From Zea mays (lineage: Eukaryota > Streptophyta > Magnoliopsida > Poales > Poaceae), in the NCBI RefSeq assembly GCF_902167145.1, contig NC_050098.1, positions 37,504,501 to 37,568,500 on the forward strand: DNA of 64,000 nucleotides, given 5' to 3'. The translations under genes were made by a program, and so were the position numbers. Below, in pieces: positions 35,000 through 46,610 of this stretch; position 1 is the first letter of the stretch, and every line of letters begins with the position of its first letter. The notes below the pieces were generated by a model. It was not told where the DNA came from and ran no database searches. It saw only the letters and a list, made by a program, of their open reading frames with translations.

Positions 35000-36316
35000 A
35001 TGCCAGTGTTTTTGTTCATTATGGCCGTCGAGGCCTGAACATGTATGTAATTTTGGCATGGAGCTGTGTTTTTTCCTCATTTTCGAGCACTAAGACTCGC
35101 CTGTTGATTGTCTGAACCGCTTCACCAAGCGTGAGTCGCCCCGTGTCAAGGTGACGAGTGAGGTATCCGTATCCCGGAGGCGTAGGAGTCCCTCAGCTCG
35201 ATCGACCTTGTTGTCCGAGGTTCCTCAGGCTTAGTTAAAGGGACCCCTTGGCCGCTCTTCGATGAGCCGAGGCCAGGGGTAGCGATATCAGCATGAACAG
35301 GGGCAGAGTTGGCTCAAAAATGAAACCTGGTTGGCCGGGGCCTAGCCGGGTCGTCCGTTAGCGGGACCGACGCCGGAGTTGACCAGCCGAGGCCTCGGGT
35401 CGGGCTGGCGCCCTTGGAAGATGGTTGGCCGAGGCCCCAGGGGTGACCGGCCGAGCCGCCTGCTCGGGCCGGATTCCCGGAGAAGACCCTGGCGGCGATG
35501 GCCCGGGCGTGGTGATGACGTCGTCCTTCGGAGTGGAGAGCTTCGGACCACGTCGCCGTCCGAGGCTAGGTCGAACTTTGCCGAAGGTGTCATCGATGCC
35601 GAGGGTGCTGCTCCCCCCTTCCAGCGTCAAGACCCGAGCCTGCAGGATCAGATTGTCTTGTAGCGTGTGCCTTCTGCGGCCACCGAGGCCAGAACACACA
35701 CCCTCGTTGTGTTGTAAAGCTGCGTCTCTTTTCCTCTTGTTTCGAGTATCTGGACCTTTTTGTCGGTAACAGGGTTGTTTGTGCGAGCGAGAGTTGCTTC
35801 TCGCGGAAGGTGACGAGTGAGGTATCCGTATCCCGAAGGCGTGGGAATCCCTCGGCTCGGTTGGCCTTGCCGCTTACGCGCACTTTCACCCGTCCATGAG
35901 GCTCTGTCACCGACTCAGTCGAGAAGGCTCGAAGGATCGCTTCGGTAGAAGAGCTTCCGAACGTGAAGACTTGTCCGGTCCGCGGAATCACTTTATCCGA
36001 ACGCGAGTTACTTATCGCAGAAGGTGATGAGTGAGGTATCCGTATCCCGGAGGCGTAGGAGAGTCCCTCGGCTCGGTCAGCCTTGGCTGCTTACGTGTAC
36101 TCCGTCGTTTTCAGGATCCACTTTTCGAAGTAGTCAAAAAGCACGAAAGATATTCTGGCAGAAGAGATCTTTTTTCGAGGAAAATTTCAACGCAGAGGGG
36201 GTTCCCCCCCCTTTTAGCCCCCGAGGGAGGGTCGGGCTTTGCCGAGGCGAGGCCGACCCTTCCTTGATGACTAAACTTTGCGTGGGTGCGAGGTATATGA
36301 ACAACTTGAAAACATC

Positions 36317-37474
36317 TTAAGGGTAGAAGCGACGTAGCTGTTGGATGTTCCAAGCGTTGCCGTAGACCTCGCCTTGACTGTTGGCCAGCTTGTACGTTCT
36401 GGGCTTCAGAACTTTGGCGATGACGAATGGCCCCTCCCAGGGGGGCGTGAGCTTGTGCCTCCCTCGGGCGTCTTGTCGCAGCCGAAGCACCAGGTCGCGC
36501 ACTTGGAGGTCTCGGGGCCGGACCCCTCGGGCGTGGTAGCGTCGCAGGGACTGCTGGTACCGCGCCGAGTGTAGTAAGGCCTTGTCCCGAGCCTCTTCCA
36601 GCTGGTCCAGCGAGTCTTCTCGGCTAGCTTGGTTGCTTTGATTGATGTAAGCCCTCGTCCTCGGGGAGCCGTATTCCAGGTCTGTTGGCAAGACGGCCTC
36701 GGCCCCGTAGACTAGGAAGAACGGCGTGAAACCTGTGGCTCGGCTCGGCGTCGTCCTCAGGCTCCAGACCACCGAGGGGAGTTCCTTCATCCATCGCTTG
36801 CCGAACTTGTTGAGGTCGTTGTAAATCCGAGGCTTGAGCCCTTGTAGAATCATGCCGTTGACACGCTCTACTTGCCCATTCGACATGGGATGAGCCACGG
36901 CGGCCCAATCCACCCGGATGTGGTGATCCTCGCAGAAGTCCAAGAACTTTCTGCCGGTGAACTGGGTGCCGTTGTCGGTGATGATGGAGTTCGGGACCCC
37001 GAAGCGATGGATGATGTTGGTGAAGAACGCCACCGCCTGCTCGGACCTGATGCTGTTCAGAGGTCGGACCTCGATCCACTTGGAGAATTTGTCGATGGCG
37101 ACCAGCAGGTGCGTGTAGCCCCCGGGCGCCTTCTGCAAAGGACCGACGAGGTCCAGACCCCACACGGCAAAAGGCTAGGTGATGGGTATCGTCTGTAGAG
37201 CCTGAGCGGGCAGGTGGGTCTGCTTCGCATAGAATTGGCACCCTTCGCAGGTGCGGACAATTCTAGTGGCGTCAGCCACCGCCGTTGGCCAGTAGAAGCC
37301 TTGTCGGAAAGCGTTCCCGACAAGGGCTCGAGGCGCTGCGTGATGGCCGCAAGCCCCCCGAGTGTATCTCTCGCAGGAGTTCCTGACCTTCGGTGATGGA
37401 GATGCATCGCTGGAGGATGCCTGAGGGGCTGCGGTGGTAGAGCTCCTTCTCATCGCCCAGCAAGACGAACGACT
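36317..37474 (-). pseudogene. E5 integrase, one stop and one frameshift
   Basis: A Tat-type integrase without chromodomain. Catalytic D, D and E are visible in WGLDLVG, ITDNGTQ and NGQVERV. The C-terminus ends NAWNIQQLRRFYP. It is broken by TAG at 37175-37177 (Trp in E6) and by an extra C in the run 37354-37359 (six C, five in E6) in the zinc-binding region. Inactive. Confidence 0.88.
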
Positions 37475-39629
37475 TGGCACGCCGCGCCACCCGCCGAGCC
37501 TCGGCTCGGTCGAGGGGTAGCTCTCCTCGGCGGAGATATTGCAGGTATGGGGTCTGCCAGTTTCGATCAGGCGTAGCCCCGCTTCGCTCCTCCTCGATGC
37601 GCAGTGCCTCACCCTCGGGGGCCGAGGGTACCTCGGGCTGAACCAAGGGCGCCTCGGGCAGAGCTGAGGGTGCCTCGGGCTGTGCCAAGGGTACCTCGGG
37701 CTGGACCGAGGGTACCTCGGACTGGGTCGAGGGCGCCTCAGGCTCGGGCGTATCGTCGATCTTGACGGAGGGTTCATGCAGGTCCCGGGAGAAGACGTCC
37801 GGGGGAACCGTTGTTCGCCCCGAGGCTATTTTAGCCAGCTCGTCCGTAGTCTCGTTGTAGCGCCGAGCGATGTGGTTAAGCTCGAGCCCGTAGAACTTGT
37901 CTTCCAGGCGCCGAACCTCATCGCAGTAGGCCTCCATCTTCGGGTCGCGGCAGTGGGAGTTCTTCATGACTTGGTCGATGACGAGCTGCGAGTCACCGCG
38001 GGCGTCGAGGCGCCGGACCCCTAGCTCGATGGTGATCCGCAACCCGTTGACCAGAGCCTCATACTCAGCCACATTGTTGGACGCCGGGAAATGGAGGCGT
38101 AGCACATAGCGTAGGTGCTTCCCGAGGGGCGAGATGAAGAGTAGGCCCGCGCTGGCTCCCGTCTTCATCAGCGACTCGTCGAAAAACATGGTCCAGAGCT
38201 CCGGTTGGATCAGAGCCGTCGGTAGCTGGGTGTCGACCCATTCGGCCACGAAGTCCGCCAAGACCTGGGACTTGATGGCCTTCCGGGGGGCGAACGAGAT
38301 TGTCTCGCCCATGATTTCCACCGCCCACTTTGCGATCCTGCCCGAGGCCTCTCGGCACTGGATGATCTCCCCCAGGGGGAAGGATGACACCACAGTTACC
38401 GGATGAGACTCGAAGTAGTGTCGCAACTTTCGCCGTGTCAGAATCACCGCATACAGCAGCTTCTGAACTTGTGGGTAGCGGATCTTGGTTTCGGACAGTA
38501 CCTCGCTGACGAAGTAAACTGGCCTCTAAACGGGCAATGCATGCCCCTCTTCTTGCCTCTCGGCCACAATCGCGGCGCTAACCACCTAAGTGGTCGCGGT
38601 GACGTAGACCAAGAGGGCTTCTCCGGCAGCTGGAGGCACCAAGATAGGCGCCTTTGTGAGGAGCGCCTTCAGGTTCCCGAGAGCTTCCTCGGCCTCAGGG
38701 GTCCAAGTGAAGCACTCGGCCTTCCTTAAGAGGCGGTACAAAGGCAGACCTCTTTCGCCGAGGCGTGAGATGAAGCGGCTCAGAGCCACGAGACATCCCA
38801 TGACCCTCTGTACGCCTTTTAAGTCCTTGATGGGCCCCATGCTGGTGATGGCTGCGATCTTCTCCGGGTTGGCTTCGATGCCCTGTTCGGAGATGATGAA
38901 CCCCAAGAGCATGCCTCGGGGCACCCTGAAGACACACTTCTCGGGATTGAGCTTGACGCCTTTCGCCTTAAGACATCGGAATGTCACTTCAAGGTCGGAA
39001 AGGAGGTCAGAAGCTTTCCTCGTCTTGACTACGATGTCATCGACGTAGGCCTCGACCGTGCGGCCAATGTGTTCGCCGAACACATGGTTCATGCACCGCT
39101 GATATGTCGCGCCCGCATTCCTCAAGCCGAACGGCATGGTGACATAGCAGTACATGCCGAAGGGCGTGATGAAAGAAGTCGCGAGCTGGTCGGACTCTTT
39201 CATCCTGATTTGATGATACCCTGAGTAGGCATCGAGGAAAGATAGGGTTTCGCACCCAGCAGTGGAATCCACGATTTGATCGATGCGAGGCAGAGGGTAG
39301 GGAACCTTCGGACATGCTTTGTTGAGACCAGTGTAGTCTACACACATCCGCCATTTCCCCCCTTTCTTTCTCACAAGCACGGGGTTGGCAAGCCATTCAG
39401 GATGGAATACCTCCTTGATGAACCCTGCTGCCATTAGCTTGTGGATCTCCTCGCCTATCACTCTGCGCTTCTCCTCGTCGAATCGGCGCAGAGGCTGTCT
39501 GACGGGTTGGGCTCCGGCCCGAATATCCAGCGAGTGCTCGGCGACATCCCTCGGTATGCCGGGCATGTCCGAGGGACTCCACGCGAAGACGTCGGCGTTC
39601 GCGCGGAGAAAGTCGACGAGCACTGCTTC
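37475..39629 (-). pseudogene. E5 reverse transcriptase and RNase H, two stops
   Basis: RT begins VLVDFLRANADVFAW just after the stop at 39630 and shows AYVDDIVV. A degenerate classical RNase H region follows, then a second archaeal-type RNase H with E in NVAEYEALV and D in DARGDSQLV; such a dual arrangement is a recalled Tat-lineage trait. TAG stops at 38586-38588 and 38526-38528 are both CAG in E6. Near 37600-37760 a proline-rich linker of 7-residue units (PEVPLAQ, PEAPSAL and similar) joins RNase H to integrase. Confidence 0.88.
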
Positions 39630-42600
39630 CTATTTGGGGTCGAGCCCGGAGCCGATCCGGATCTGCTTGGAGGCGTCGCCGCTGGGGCCGAGGGGGACGG
39701 CCTTGACCGTCTCCACTGGCTCGAAGTTGCCGGCATGACGCTTCACGTCTGGCACCTCTTTGGAGAGGCTTTCCAGGTCGGCGATGAGGGCCTCGGACTC
39801 GGCGAGGGCCTCGGCGTACTCCACGCACTCCACGTCGCATTCAAACGCGTGCTTGTACGTGGGGCCGACGGTGATGACCCCGTTGGGGCCCGGCATCTTG
39901 AGCTTCAGGTAGGTGTAGTTGGGGACGGCCATGAACTTCGCGTAGCATGACCTTCCCAGTACCGCGTGGTAGGTTCCTCGGAACCCGACCACCTCGAACG
40001 TCAGAGTCTCCCTTTGGAAGTTGGAGGGCGTTCCGAAGCAGACGGGAAGGTCGAGTTGTCCGAGGGGCTAGACGCGCTTCCCGGGAATGATCCCGTGGAA
40101 GGGCGCAGCGCCTGCTCGGACGGAGGACAGATCGACGCGCAGGAGCCCAAGGGTCTCGGCGTAGATGATGTTGAGGCTGCTGCCTCCGTCCATAAGGACC
40201 TTGGTGAGCCTGACGTCGCCGATGATGGGGTCGACGACGAGCGGGTATTTCCCCAGGCTCGGCACATGGTCGGGGTGGTTAGCTTGGTCGAAGGTGATGG
40301 GCTTGTCGGACCAGTCTAGGAAGACTGGCGCCGCCACCTTCACCAAGCAGACCTCCCGGCACTCTTGTTTGCGGTGCCGAGCCGAGGCAATCGCCGCTTG
40401 CCCGCCGTAGATCATGAAGCAGTCGCGGACCTCGGGGAACTCTCCTGCTTGGTGATCTTCCTTCTTGTCATCGTCGCGGGCCCTGCCACCCTCCGCGGGT
40501 GGCCCGGTCCTGTGGAAGTGGCGCCGAAGCATGACGCACTCCTCGAGGGTGTGCTTGACGGGCCCCTGGTGGTAGGGGCACGGCTCCTTGAGCATCTTGT
40601 CGAAGAGGTTGGCACCTCCGGGGGCTTCCGAGGGTTCTTGTACTCGGCGACGGCGACAAGGTCCGCGTCGGCGGCGTCGCGTTTCGCCTGCGACTTCTTC
40701 TTGCCTTTCTTCTTGGCGCCGCGCTGAGTTGACGCCTCGGGAGCATCTTCCGATGGGCGGCCCTGGGGCTGCTTGTCCTTTCGGAAGATAGCCTCGACCG
40801 CCTCCTGGCCAGAGGCGAACTTGGTGGCAATGTCCATCAGCTCGCTCGCCCTGGTGGGGGTCTTGCGACCCAACTTGCTCACCAGGTCGCGGCAAGTGGT
40901 GCCGGCGAGGAACGCGTCGATGACATCCGAGTCGGTGATGTTGGGCAGCTCGGTGCGCTGCTTCGAAAATCGCCGGATGTAGTCCCGGAGGGACTCTCCC
41001 GGCTGCTGCCGGCAGCTTCGGAGATCCCAGGAATTCCCGGGGCGCACGTACGTGCCCTGGAAATTGCCGGCGAAAGCTTGGACCAGGTCGTCCCAGCTGG
41101 AGATCTGCCCCGGAGGCAGGTGCTCCAACCAGGCGCGAGCGGTGTCGGAGAGGAACAGGGGGAGGTTGCGGATGATGAGGTTGTCGTCGTCCGTTCCACC
41201 CAGTTGGCAGGCCAGACGGTAGTCCGCGAGCCACAGTTCCGGTCTCGTCTCCCCCGAGTACTTTGTGATAGTAGTCGGGGGTCGGAACCGGGTCGGGAAT
41301 GGTGCCCGTCGGATGGCCCGGCTGAAGGCCTGCGGACCGGGCGGTTCGGGCGAGGGACTCCGATCCTCCCCGCTGTCGTAGCGTCCCCCACGCCTGGGGT
41401 GATAGCCTCGGCGCACCCTCTCATCGAGGTGGGCCCGACGATCGCGATGATGGTGCTCGTTGCCGAGGCGGCCCGGGGCCGCAGGCGCGGTGTTGCACGT
41501 GCGCCCGGTGTAGACCGAGGCTTCCCGCATGAGTCGGGAAGTCGCGTCATGAGGTTCCGAGGGGTATCCCTGCCTTCGGGAGGCAGAGCTCTCGGCCCGT
41601 CGGACCGCGGCGCCTTCCAGGAGATTCTTGAGCTCCCCCTGGATTCGCCGACCCTCGGTGGTGGATGGCTCCGGCATCGCGCGGAGGAGCATCGCGGCTG
41701 CAGCCAGGTTCTGGCCGACGCCACTAGATGTGGGTGGCGGCCTGACCCTGGCGTCGTCGGTGACGCGGTGCTGGAAGCCCTGGGGCAGGTGACGTATTTC
41801 TCCGGCCGGGGGTTGGCCCGCCTATGCCTGCCCGACGTTCAGGCGGATCGGCTCAAGCGCTCCTGCTCCCCCGTCGAGCCTGGCCTGCGCCCCGCGGACT
41901 TGCTCGAGCTGTGGGTCGTGACCCCCCGCCGGAACGGGGACCACAGCTAGCTCCCGTGGGATGTTAGCGCGAGGCACCGGCCTAGGGAGATCACCGTCCT
42001 CCGGCATGCCGAGATGATTGCCTTCGGAGGGACGCCCTAGATCGACGTGGAAACATTCGCGGCTTGGGCCGCAGTCCTCGTCGTCGAGGCTGCGGCTACC
42101 GTCGGGACAGTCGGAGAGGCAGAAGTCACATGCGGTCATGAAGTCCCGCATGGCACTGGGGTTGCCAAGTCCAGAGAAATCCCAACAGATGCTGGGGTCG
42201 TCGTCTTCCTCGGACCCAGAGGGCCTGTAGGTCGAGACGTCCGTCAACTGGTCCCAAGGCGACCGCATGCGAAACCCCAGAGGGTTTGAACTCGCCTCTA
42301 CGAGAGCGTCCGCCAGAGCGAGGTCGCTAGGCGGGTTGAGGCTGAATACAAATGACGTAGGATGGGAATCGGTCGGTACCTCTTGGTCGACGAGCGGCGA
42401 TGAAGTCACGTCGGGGACTGACTGCACCGTCGTCTCAGGTACGAGGGTGACGTCCAGCAAGCCCTCCGCGAGCGCGCTGCCGTCGTCCGCTCGCTCGGGA
42501 TTGGCGTGTCGCGGGGAGACAGCGCTCATCTTTGTCTCAGGCGCGAAGTCGATACCCGGTGCGCCCTTCGTTGGGGTGCCGGAGCTGTCGACTCGCTCGA

Positions 42601-42877
42601 CAGCCGACGAGGCGCTGCCTCCTGCTTGGCCTTGGTTGCCCTGCCTTCCCCTCCGCCGGCGGGGAAGAAGGCGGGACGAGCTCGAAGATTGTTCTTCCGC
42701 CATGCGGGGAAGACGTCGTCGATTCCGCCGCCGGCGGGCGGGCTGTCGGCCGCCAATGTCGTTGTTGCGCGGCGGTGGAAGGAGCATCATGTCGTAGCTG
42801 CCGTCGAGGGACATGAACTCAAGACTCCCGAAACGGAGCACCGTCCCGGGTTGGAGAGGTTGCTGGAGACTACCCAT
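39630..42877 (-). pseudogene. E5 gag and protease, stops and frameshift
   Basis: Start at 42877 (MGSLQQPLQPG), 42 codons upstream of the PBS side limit; the open frame extends to 43150 but that part is LTR. Order: acidic/Ser-rich N-terminal region; Gag core with TARAWLEHLPPG and DYIRRFSKQRTELP; basic KKKGKKKSQAKR; a Cys/His segment CPYHQG...LEECVMLRRHFH; protease with LMDGGSSLN. Breaks: TAG 41822-41824 (Trp in E6), one-base loss in the G run 40620-40624 (six G in E6), TAG 40068-40070 (Gln in E6), and the TAG at 39630-39632 that E6 also has. Confidence 0.87.
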
Positions 42878-42918
42878 CTGGAGCTTGACGGGAAGTTGTT
42901 CGTCAACACGCAGCAGGC

Positions 42919-42936
42919 CCCTACCTAGCGCGCCAA
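42919..42936 (-). other. E5 primer binding site
   Basis: Minus-strand TTGGCGCGCTAGGTAGGG, one base from the LTR end. The TGGCGC start is typical of Tat elements; I do not assign the tRNA with certainty. Confidence 0.75.
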
Positions 42937-42937
42937 C

Positions 42938-44351
42938 TGTCGGCGTTCCGAGACCGGGGGGTCCCTTGGGCTGACGAGTGAGTGTCGCCGTGTGCCCCAG
43001 CCCAGATGGGTCGAGCGCGAGGACGAGCGCGAAGGGGGGAGAAGCGAGGCGGCCGGAGACCAGCGTGAGAGAGGTGGGAATCCCGCGGCCTTCGTGTTCG
43101 TCCCGCGCCCAGGTCGGGTGCGCTTGCAGTAGGGGGTTACAAGCGTCCACGCAGGAGAGGGAAGCGAGCGGCCCCGAGAGAGCGCCTGTCTCGTCCTCGT
43201 CCCCGCGCGGCCAACCTTCTCTAAGAGGGCCCTGGTCCTTCCTTTTATAGGCGTAAGGAGAGGATCCAGGTGTACAATGGGGGGTGTAGCAGAGTGCTAC
43301 GTGTCTAGCGGGGGAGAGCTAGCGCCCTAAGTACATGCCGATGTGGCAGCCGGAGAGATTTTGGCACCCAGCTGGTGTGATGTTGTGGCCGTCGGAGGAG
43401 CGATGGAGCCTGGCGGAGGGACAGCTGTCGGAGCGGTTGGGTCCTTGCTGACGTCCTCTTGCTTTCGTAAGGGGGCTGAGAGCCGCCGTCGTCACAGGGC
43501 ATGCGGGGCGCCATCATTGCCTATCTGGCGGAGCTAGCCAGATGGGACACCGGTCTTGTTCCCTGCGGCCCGAGTCAGCTCAGGGTAGGGTGATGATGGC
43601 GCCTCCTGTTGACGTGGCGAGCCTGTGCCCTAGGTTGGGCGATGTGGAGGCTCCTCCGAAGCCGAGGTCGAGTCTGTCTTCCACGGCCGAGGCCGAGTCC
43701 GTGCCCCTGGGTCGGGCGAGGCGGAGGCCGTCGGCAGAGGCCAGGGCGGAGTCCGAGCCCTGGGGTCGGGCGAAGCGGAGTTCGTCGTCTTCTGGGGCTG
43801 AGCCCGAGTCCGAGCCCTGAGTCGGGCGGAGCAGAGTTCGTCGTCTTCCGGGGCTTAGCCCGAGTCCGAGCCCTGGGTCGGGCGGAGCGGAGTTCACTGT
43901 CTTCCGGGGCTTAGCCCGAGTCCGAGCCCTGGGTCGGGCGGAGCGGAGTTCGTCGTCTTCCGGGGCTTCGCCCGAGTCCGAGCCCTGGGTCGGGCGGAGC
44001 GGAGTTCACCGTCTTCCGGGGCTTAGCCCGAGTCCGAGCCCTGGGTCGGGCGGAGCGGAGTTTCCTATGGTGCCTTTGGCAGGGCCTGACTGCATGTCAG
44101 TCTCACTCTGTCAGGTGACACTGCAGTCGGAGTGGCGCAGGCGGCGCTGTCCTTCTGTCAGGCCGGTCAGTGGAGCGGCGAAGTGACGGCGGTCACTTCG
44201 GCTCTGCCGGAGGGCGCACGTCAGGATAAAGGTGTCAGGCTACCTTTGCATAAAATGCTCATGCGACTTGGTCGGTCGGTGCGGCAATTTAGTCAGGGTT
44301 GCTTCTTAGCGAAGGCAGGGCCTCGGGCGAGCCGGAGATATGTTCGTCGTC
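42938..44351 (-). repeat. E5 5' LTR, interrupted by E6
   Basis: Begins TGTCGGCG next to the PBS. Its last bases (gagatatgttcgtcgtc) align with gagatgtgtccgccatt in the E6 LTR near 52428-52444, differing by transitions, so the LTR is not truncated by deletion but cut by the E6 insertion. Confidence 0.85.
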
Positions 44352-44584
44352 TATCGGCGTTTCGAGACCGGGGGGTCCCTAAGCCGACGAGTGAATGTCG
44401 CTGCGTGCCCCAGCCCAGATGGGTCGAGCGCGTGGGCGAGCGCGAAGGGGGGAAGTGAGGTGGCCGGAGATGGGCGTGAGAGAGGTGGAAATCCCGCGGC
44501 CTTCGTGTTCGTCCCGCGCCCAGGTCGGGTGCGCTTGCAGTAGGGGGTTACAAGCGTCCACGCGGGTGAGGGAAGCGAGCGGCC
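44352..44584 (-). repeat. E6 3' LTR, left part
   Basis: Aligns with the start of the other huck-like LTRs (cggcgtttcgagaccgg). E7 interrupts it at 44584 and it resumes at 51098. Confidence 0.85.
44580..44584. other. E7 target site duplication, left
   Basis: CGGCC, repeated at 51093-51097 on the other side of E7. Confidence 0.93.
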
Positions 44585-45238
44585 TGTTGGGGGCCTTCGG
44601 CTTCCGAAGGTCCTCAAAAACATGATTTAACAGTGTTTCTAGAGTGAAATGTGTGAACAGGTACCTTCGGACTTATATCAAAGAGGGAGAACCTCAAAAG
44701 ATACGAAGGTTGGCAGTGCCGAAGCTGTGAAGCAGGAAAGCTTCGGCATGTTCGCAGAAAAGGGAACCGACTTAAAGATGAAAAGGCCATTTAGACCTCG
44801 ATAGATTGCTATGGAATTATCACCAAATGTAAAGGGCATGTATGTAATTTTGTATGGGTTGTATCCCGCGTCTATAAATAGATGAACAGTACTCCCGTAC
44901 TGTTCACGCTGACTTGGCATTTGCTTTTGCGTCACGCTTGTACTTTTTATCTTCTCTCAGGACCGAAGGTACATTTGTAATTTGAAATCATTTCTATTTT
45001 TCCATGTTAATAAAATAGAAATGATTCTATGATGATGCTTATATTATATTTCATGCTTTATATGAATCCTTCGTCATTACTTGTTATGTTTACGAAGGTA
45101 TGTCTCTTATGACCTTCGTCCGAAACTCATTATTTCCCGAAGGGACATAATGCTTCGAAGGACGAAGGACTTTAACACTTAACACTTTTTATGTTGCCTT
45201 GTTCTTAACTCTTAGCATTTGAGAACAAGTCGCCAACA
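44585..45238 (+). repeat. E7 5' LTR
   Basis: TGTTGGGGGCC...CGCCAACA, 654 bp. TATAAATA at 44873-44880. Rich in CTTCGG/CCGAAG words. Confidence 0.95.
44873..44880 (+). promoter_or_regulatory. E7 LTR TATA box
   Basis: TATAAATA; the twin copy is at 50727-50734. Confidence 0.75.
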
Positions 45239-45239
45239 T

Positions 45240-45250
45240 TGGCGCCCACC
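45240..45250 (+). other. E7 primer binding site
   Basis: TGGCGCCCACC one base after the LTR end. The tRNA is not assigned with certainty. Confidence 0.75.
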
Positions 45251-45311
45251 TCCGGTGAACTCACTTCCATTTCTTGAGCTTTGAATACCTTCGGCGAGCG
45301 TCACCTTCGTC

Positions 45312-46610
45312 ATGCCGCCGAAGAAGGCTTCAACAACAGGAGCTGGCACACTGCAGTCGCTGGATCCCAATCAGGATGTTATTTCTCTTAGAGAAGCCCG
45401 AAGCCAGAAAAGGAAGGCTGTCAGTCCAACACCTCCGGATGATGATCTTGATCAGGAAATTCAAAATTTGGAGATCCTTCAGCAACAAGTTCAGCGCAGG
45501 AAGGAAAGGATGGCTCGTCTAGCTGATCTTCAGAGACAGATAGATGAAGCTTCGGAAGAGGTCCGTCATTTCGTTCAAGGCGATCAAACCCGAAGGCCTC
45601 CACGCAGAGAGCTTCATCAGGAAGATTTCCGCAATGAAGACGACTGGTATGAAGATCTCCATCATGGAAACTTTGCTTTTGATGATGCTTCTCCTCTTTC
45701 AACAGAATTGCAGGCTACACCTTGGCCACAGACTTACAAGCCACCCCAGCTTCCCATATATGACGGTCACTCAGACCCGAAGCAATTCCTAATGAGCTAC
45801 GAGGCAACAATATCTTCATACGGTGGCAATACGGCAGTCATGGCAAAATCCTTCGTCATGGCCGTCAGAAGTGTTGCTCAGACCTGGTACTCTTCTCTTC
45901 GGCCAGGGCCATCAGCGCAGTATTTTGCCAGGAAGCCACCACAAACGCTGGAGAAGCTGCTCCAGAAGATGGATGAATATATTCGAGCTGACAATGATTT
46001 TCGCCAAAGAAGGGAGGAGGCCTTCAGATTTTCTGAGATGACCAGGGGCTTCGGAGGAAAATTCTATCCGAGGCATGTCAGATCAATTCATAATTCCAAT
46101 CAAAATGATGATAAGGGGAGCCAGCAGCAAAGGCCACAGTACTCCTCACAGGCTTCGGGGCAACAGCAAAGCTCCTTCCGACCACCAGCTCCAAGAGGCA
46201 GAGGCGCCAGGGGCTTCGGCGGAAGATTCGGGGATCAACCCAGAAGAATATTTTGCTTATTCTGTGGTGAAAACAAAGGTCATACTACCAGGATGTGTCA
46301 TGTTACCATTCAGAAGCAAAAAGAGATAGCCGAAGCTGCCGCGCAACAGGCTCAGCCGAAGCAGGTCATGCACACTGCTTCGTATCATTCGCCCTACATC
46401 CCAGAATATGTGGGCAACCATCCTACAGTCTCTGCTGCTTCGGCAAGTCAGCCTTCAGCTTCCTGGCAACAGCCCCCGCCTCCACCTCCGTTGCAACAAG
46501 GCCAGCAGCCAGAAGGGAGCCAATATGCTCCACATCAAAGGGACTTCAGAGAACAGTCCGAAGCTCGCACGGTCAACAGCACCGTGCCAGAGTCAAAACA
46601 CATCTATTGA
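45312..46610 (+). CDS. gag: E7 Gag, 432 aa, shortened capsid core
   Basis: Uninterrupted ATG-started frame. Basic N-terminus MPPKKASTTGAG, a likely coiled coil at about residues 45-95, a Gag core beginning LPIYDGHSDPKQF, and a CCHC knuckle CLFCGENKGHTTRMC near residue 315. A Pro/Gln-rich tail ends SKHIY. Aligned with the E5/E6 Gags, the segment between AQTWYSSLRPG and PSAQYFARKPPQTL lacks roughly 65-70 residues that carry the middle of the capsid core, apparently removed in frame. No pol follows; a poly(A)-like aataaa lies at about 46661. Whether this Gag still assembles is unclear. Confidence 0.85.
   Translation: MPPKKASTTGAGTLQSLDPNQDVISLREARSQKRKAVSPTPPDDDLDQEIQNLEILQQQVQRRKERMARLADLQRQIDEASEEVRHFVQGDQTRRPPRRELHQEDFRNEDDWYEDLHHGNFAFDDASPLSTELQATPWPQTYKPPQLPIYDGHSDPKQFLMSYEATISSYGGNTAVMAKSFVMAVRSVAQTWYSSLRPGPSAQYFARKPPQTLEKLLQKMDEYIRADNDFRQRREEAFRFSEMTRGFGGKFYPRHVRSIHNSNQNDDKGSQQQRPQYSSQASGQQQSSFRPPAPRGRGARGFGGRFGDQPRRIFCLFCGENKGHTTRMCHVTIQKQKEIAEAAAQQAQPKQVMHTASYHSPYIPEYVGNHPTVSAASASQPSASWQQPPPPPPLQQGQQPEGSQYAPHQRDFREQSEARTVNSTVPESKHIY

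Larger units (their letters stand above)
32593..36316 (-). other. E5 spacer between pol and 3' LTR
   Basis: About 3.7 kb shared along its length with E6 52799-56577. It holds three 74-76-base repeats (33178-33385), a candidate antisense unit (34282-34999) and three dispersed copies of GAGGTATCCGTATCCCG (about 35160, 35820, 36034). I accept no sense ORF here. Confidence 0.75.
31215..44351 (-). mobile_element. E5: degenerate huck-like Tat-lineage Ty3/gypsy element
   Basis: Minus-strand element: truncated 3' LTR 31215-32592, long spacer, integrase, RT/RNase H, gag-pro, PBS 42919-42936, 5' LTR from 42938. The 5' LTR is interrupted at 44351 by E6, and its remaining roughly 195 bases should lie right of the window. 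Element order, tRNA-type PBS, archaeal-type RNase H and absence of a chromodomain fit the Tat lineage; the LTR sequence fits the maize huck family (recalled). E5 has more stops and frameshifts than E6, as expected for the older, outer element. AGTAG (31210-31214) is its likely target duplication. Confidence 0.85.

Noticed and set aside
44340..44584. Apparent tandem LTRs suggesting unequal recombination between E5 and E6
   Set aside because: The end of the first LTR still aligns base by base with the E6 LTR up to 44351, so simple insertion of E6 into the E5 LTR explains the junction with fewer events.
44678..44935. 85-codon minus-strand ORF, repeated identically at 50532-50789
   Set aside because: It sits across the E7 LTR promoter and is duplicated only as part of the LTR.
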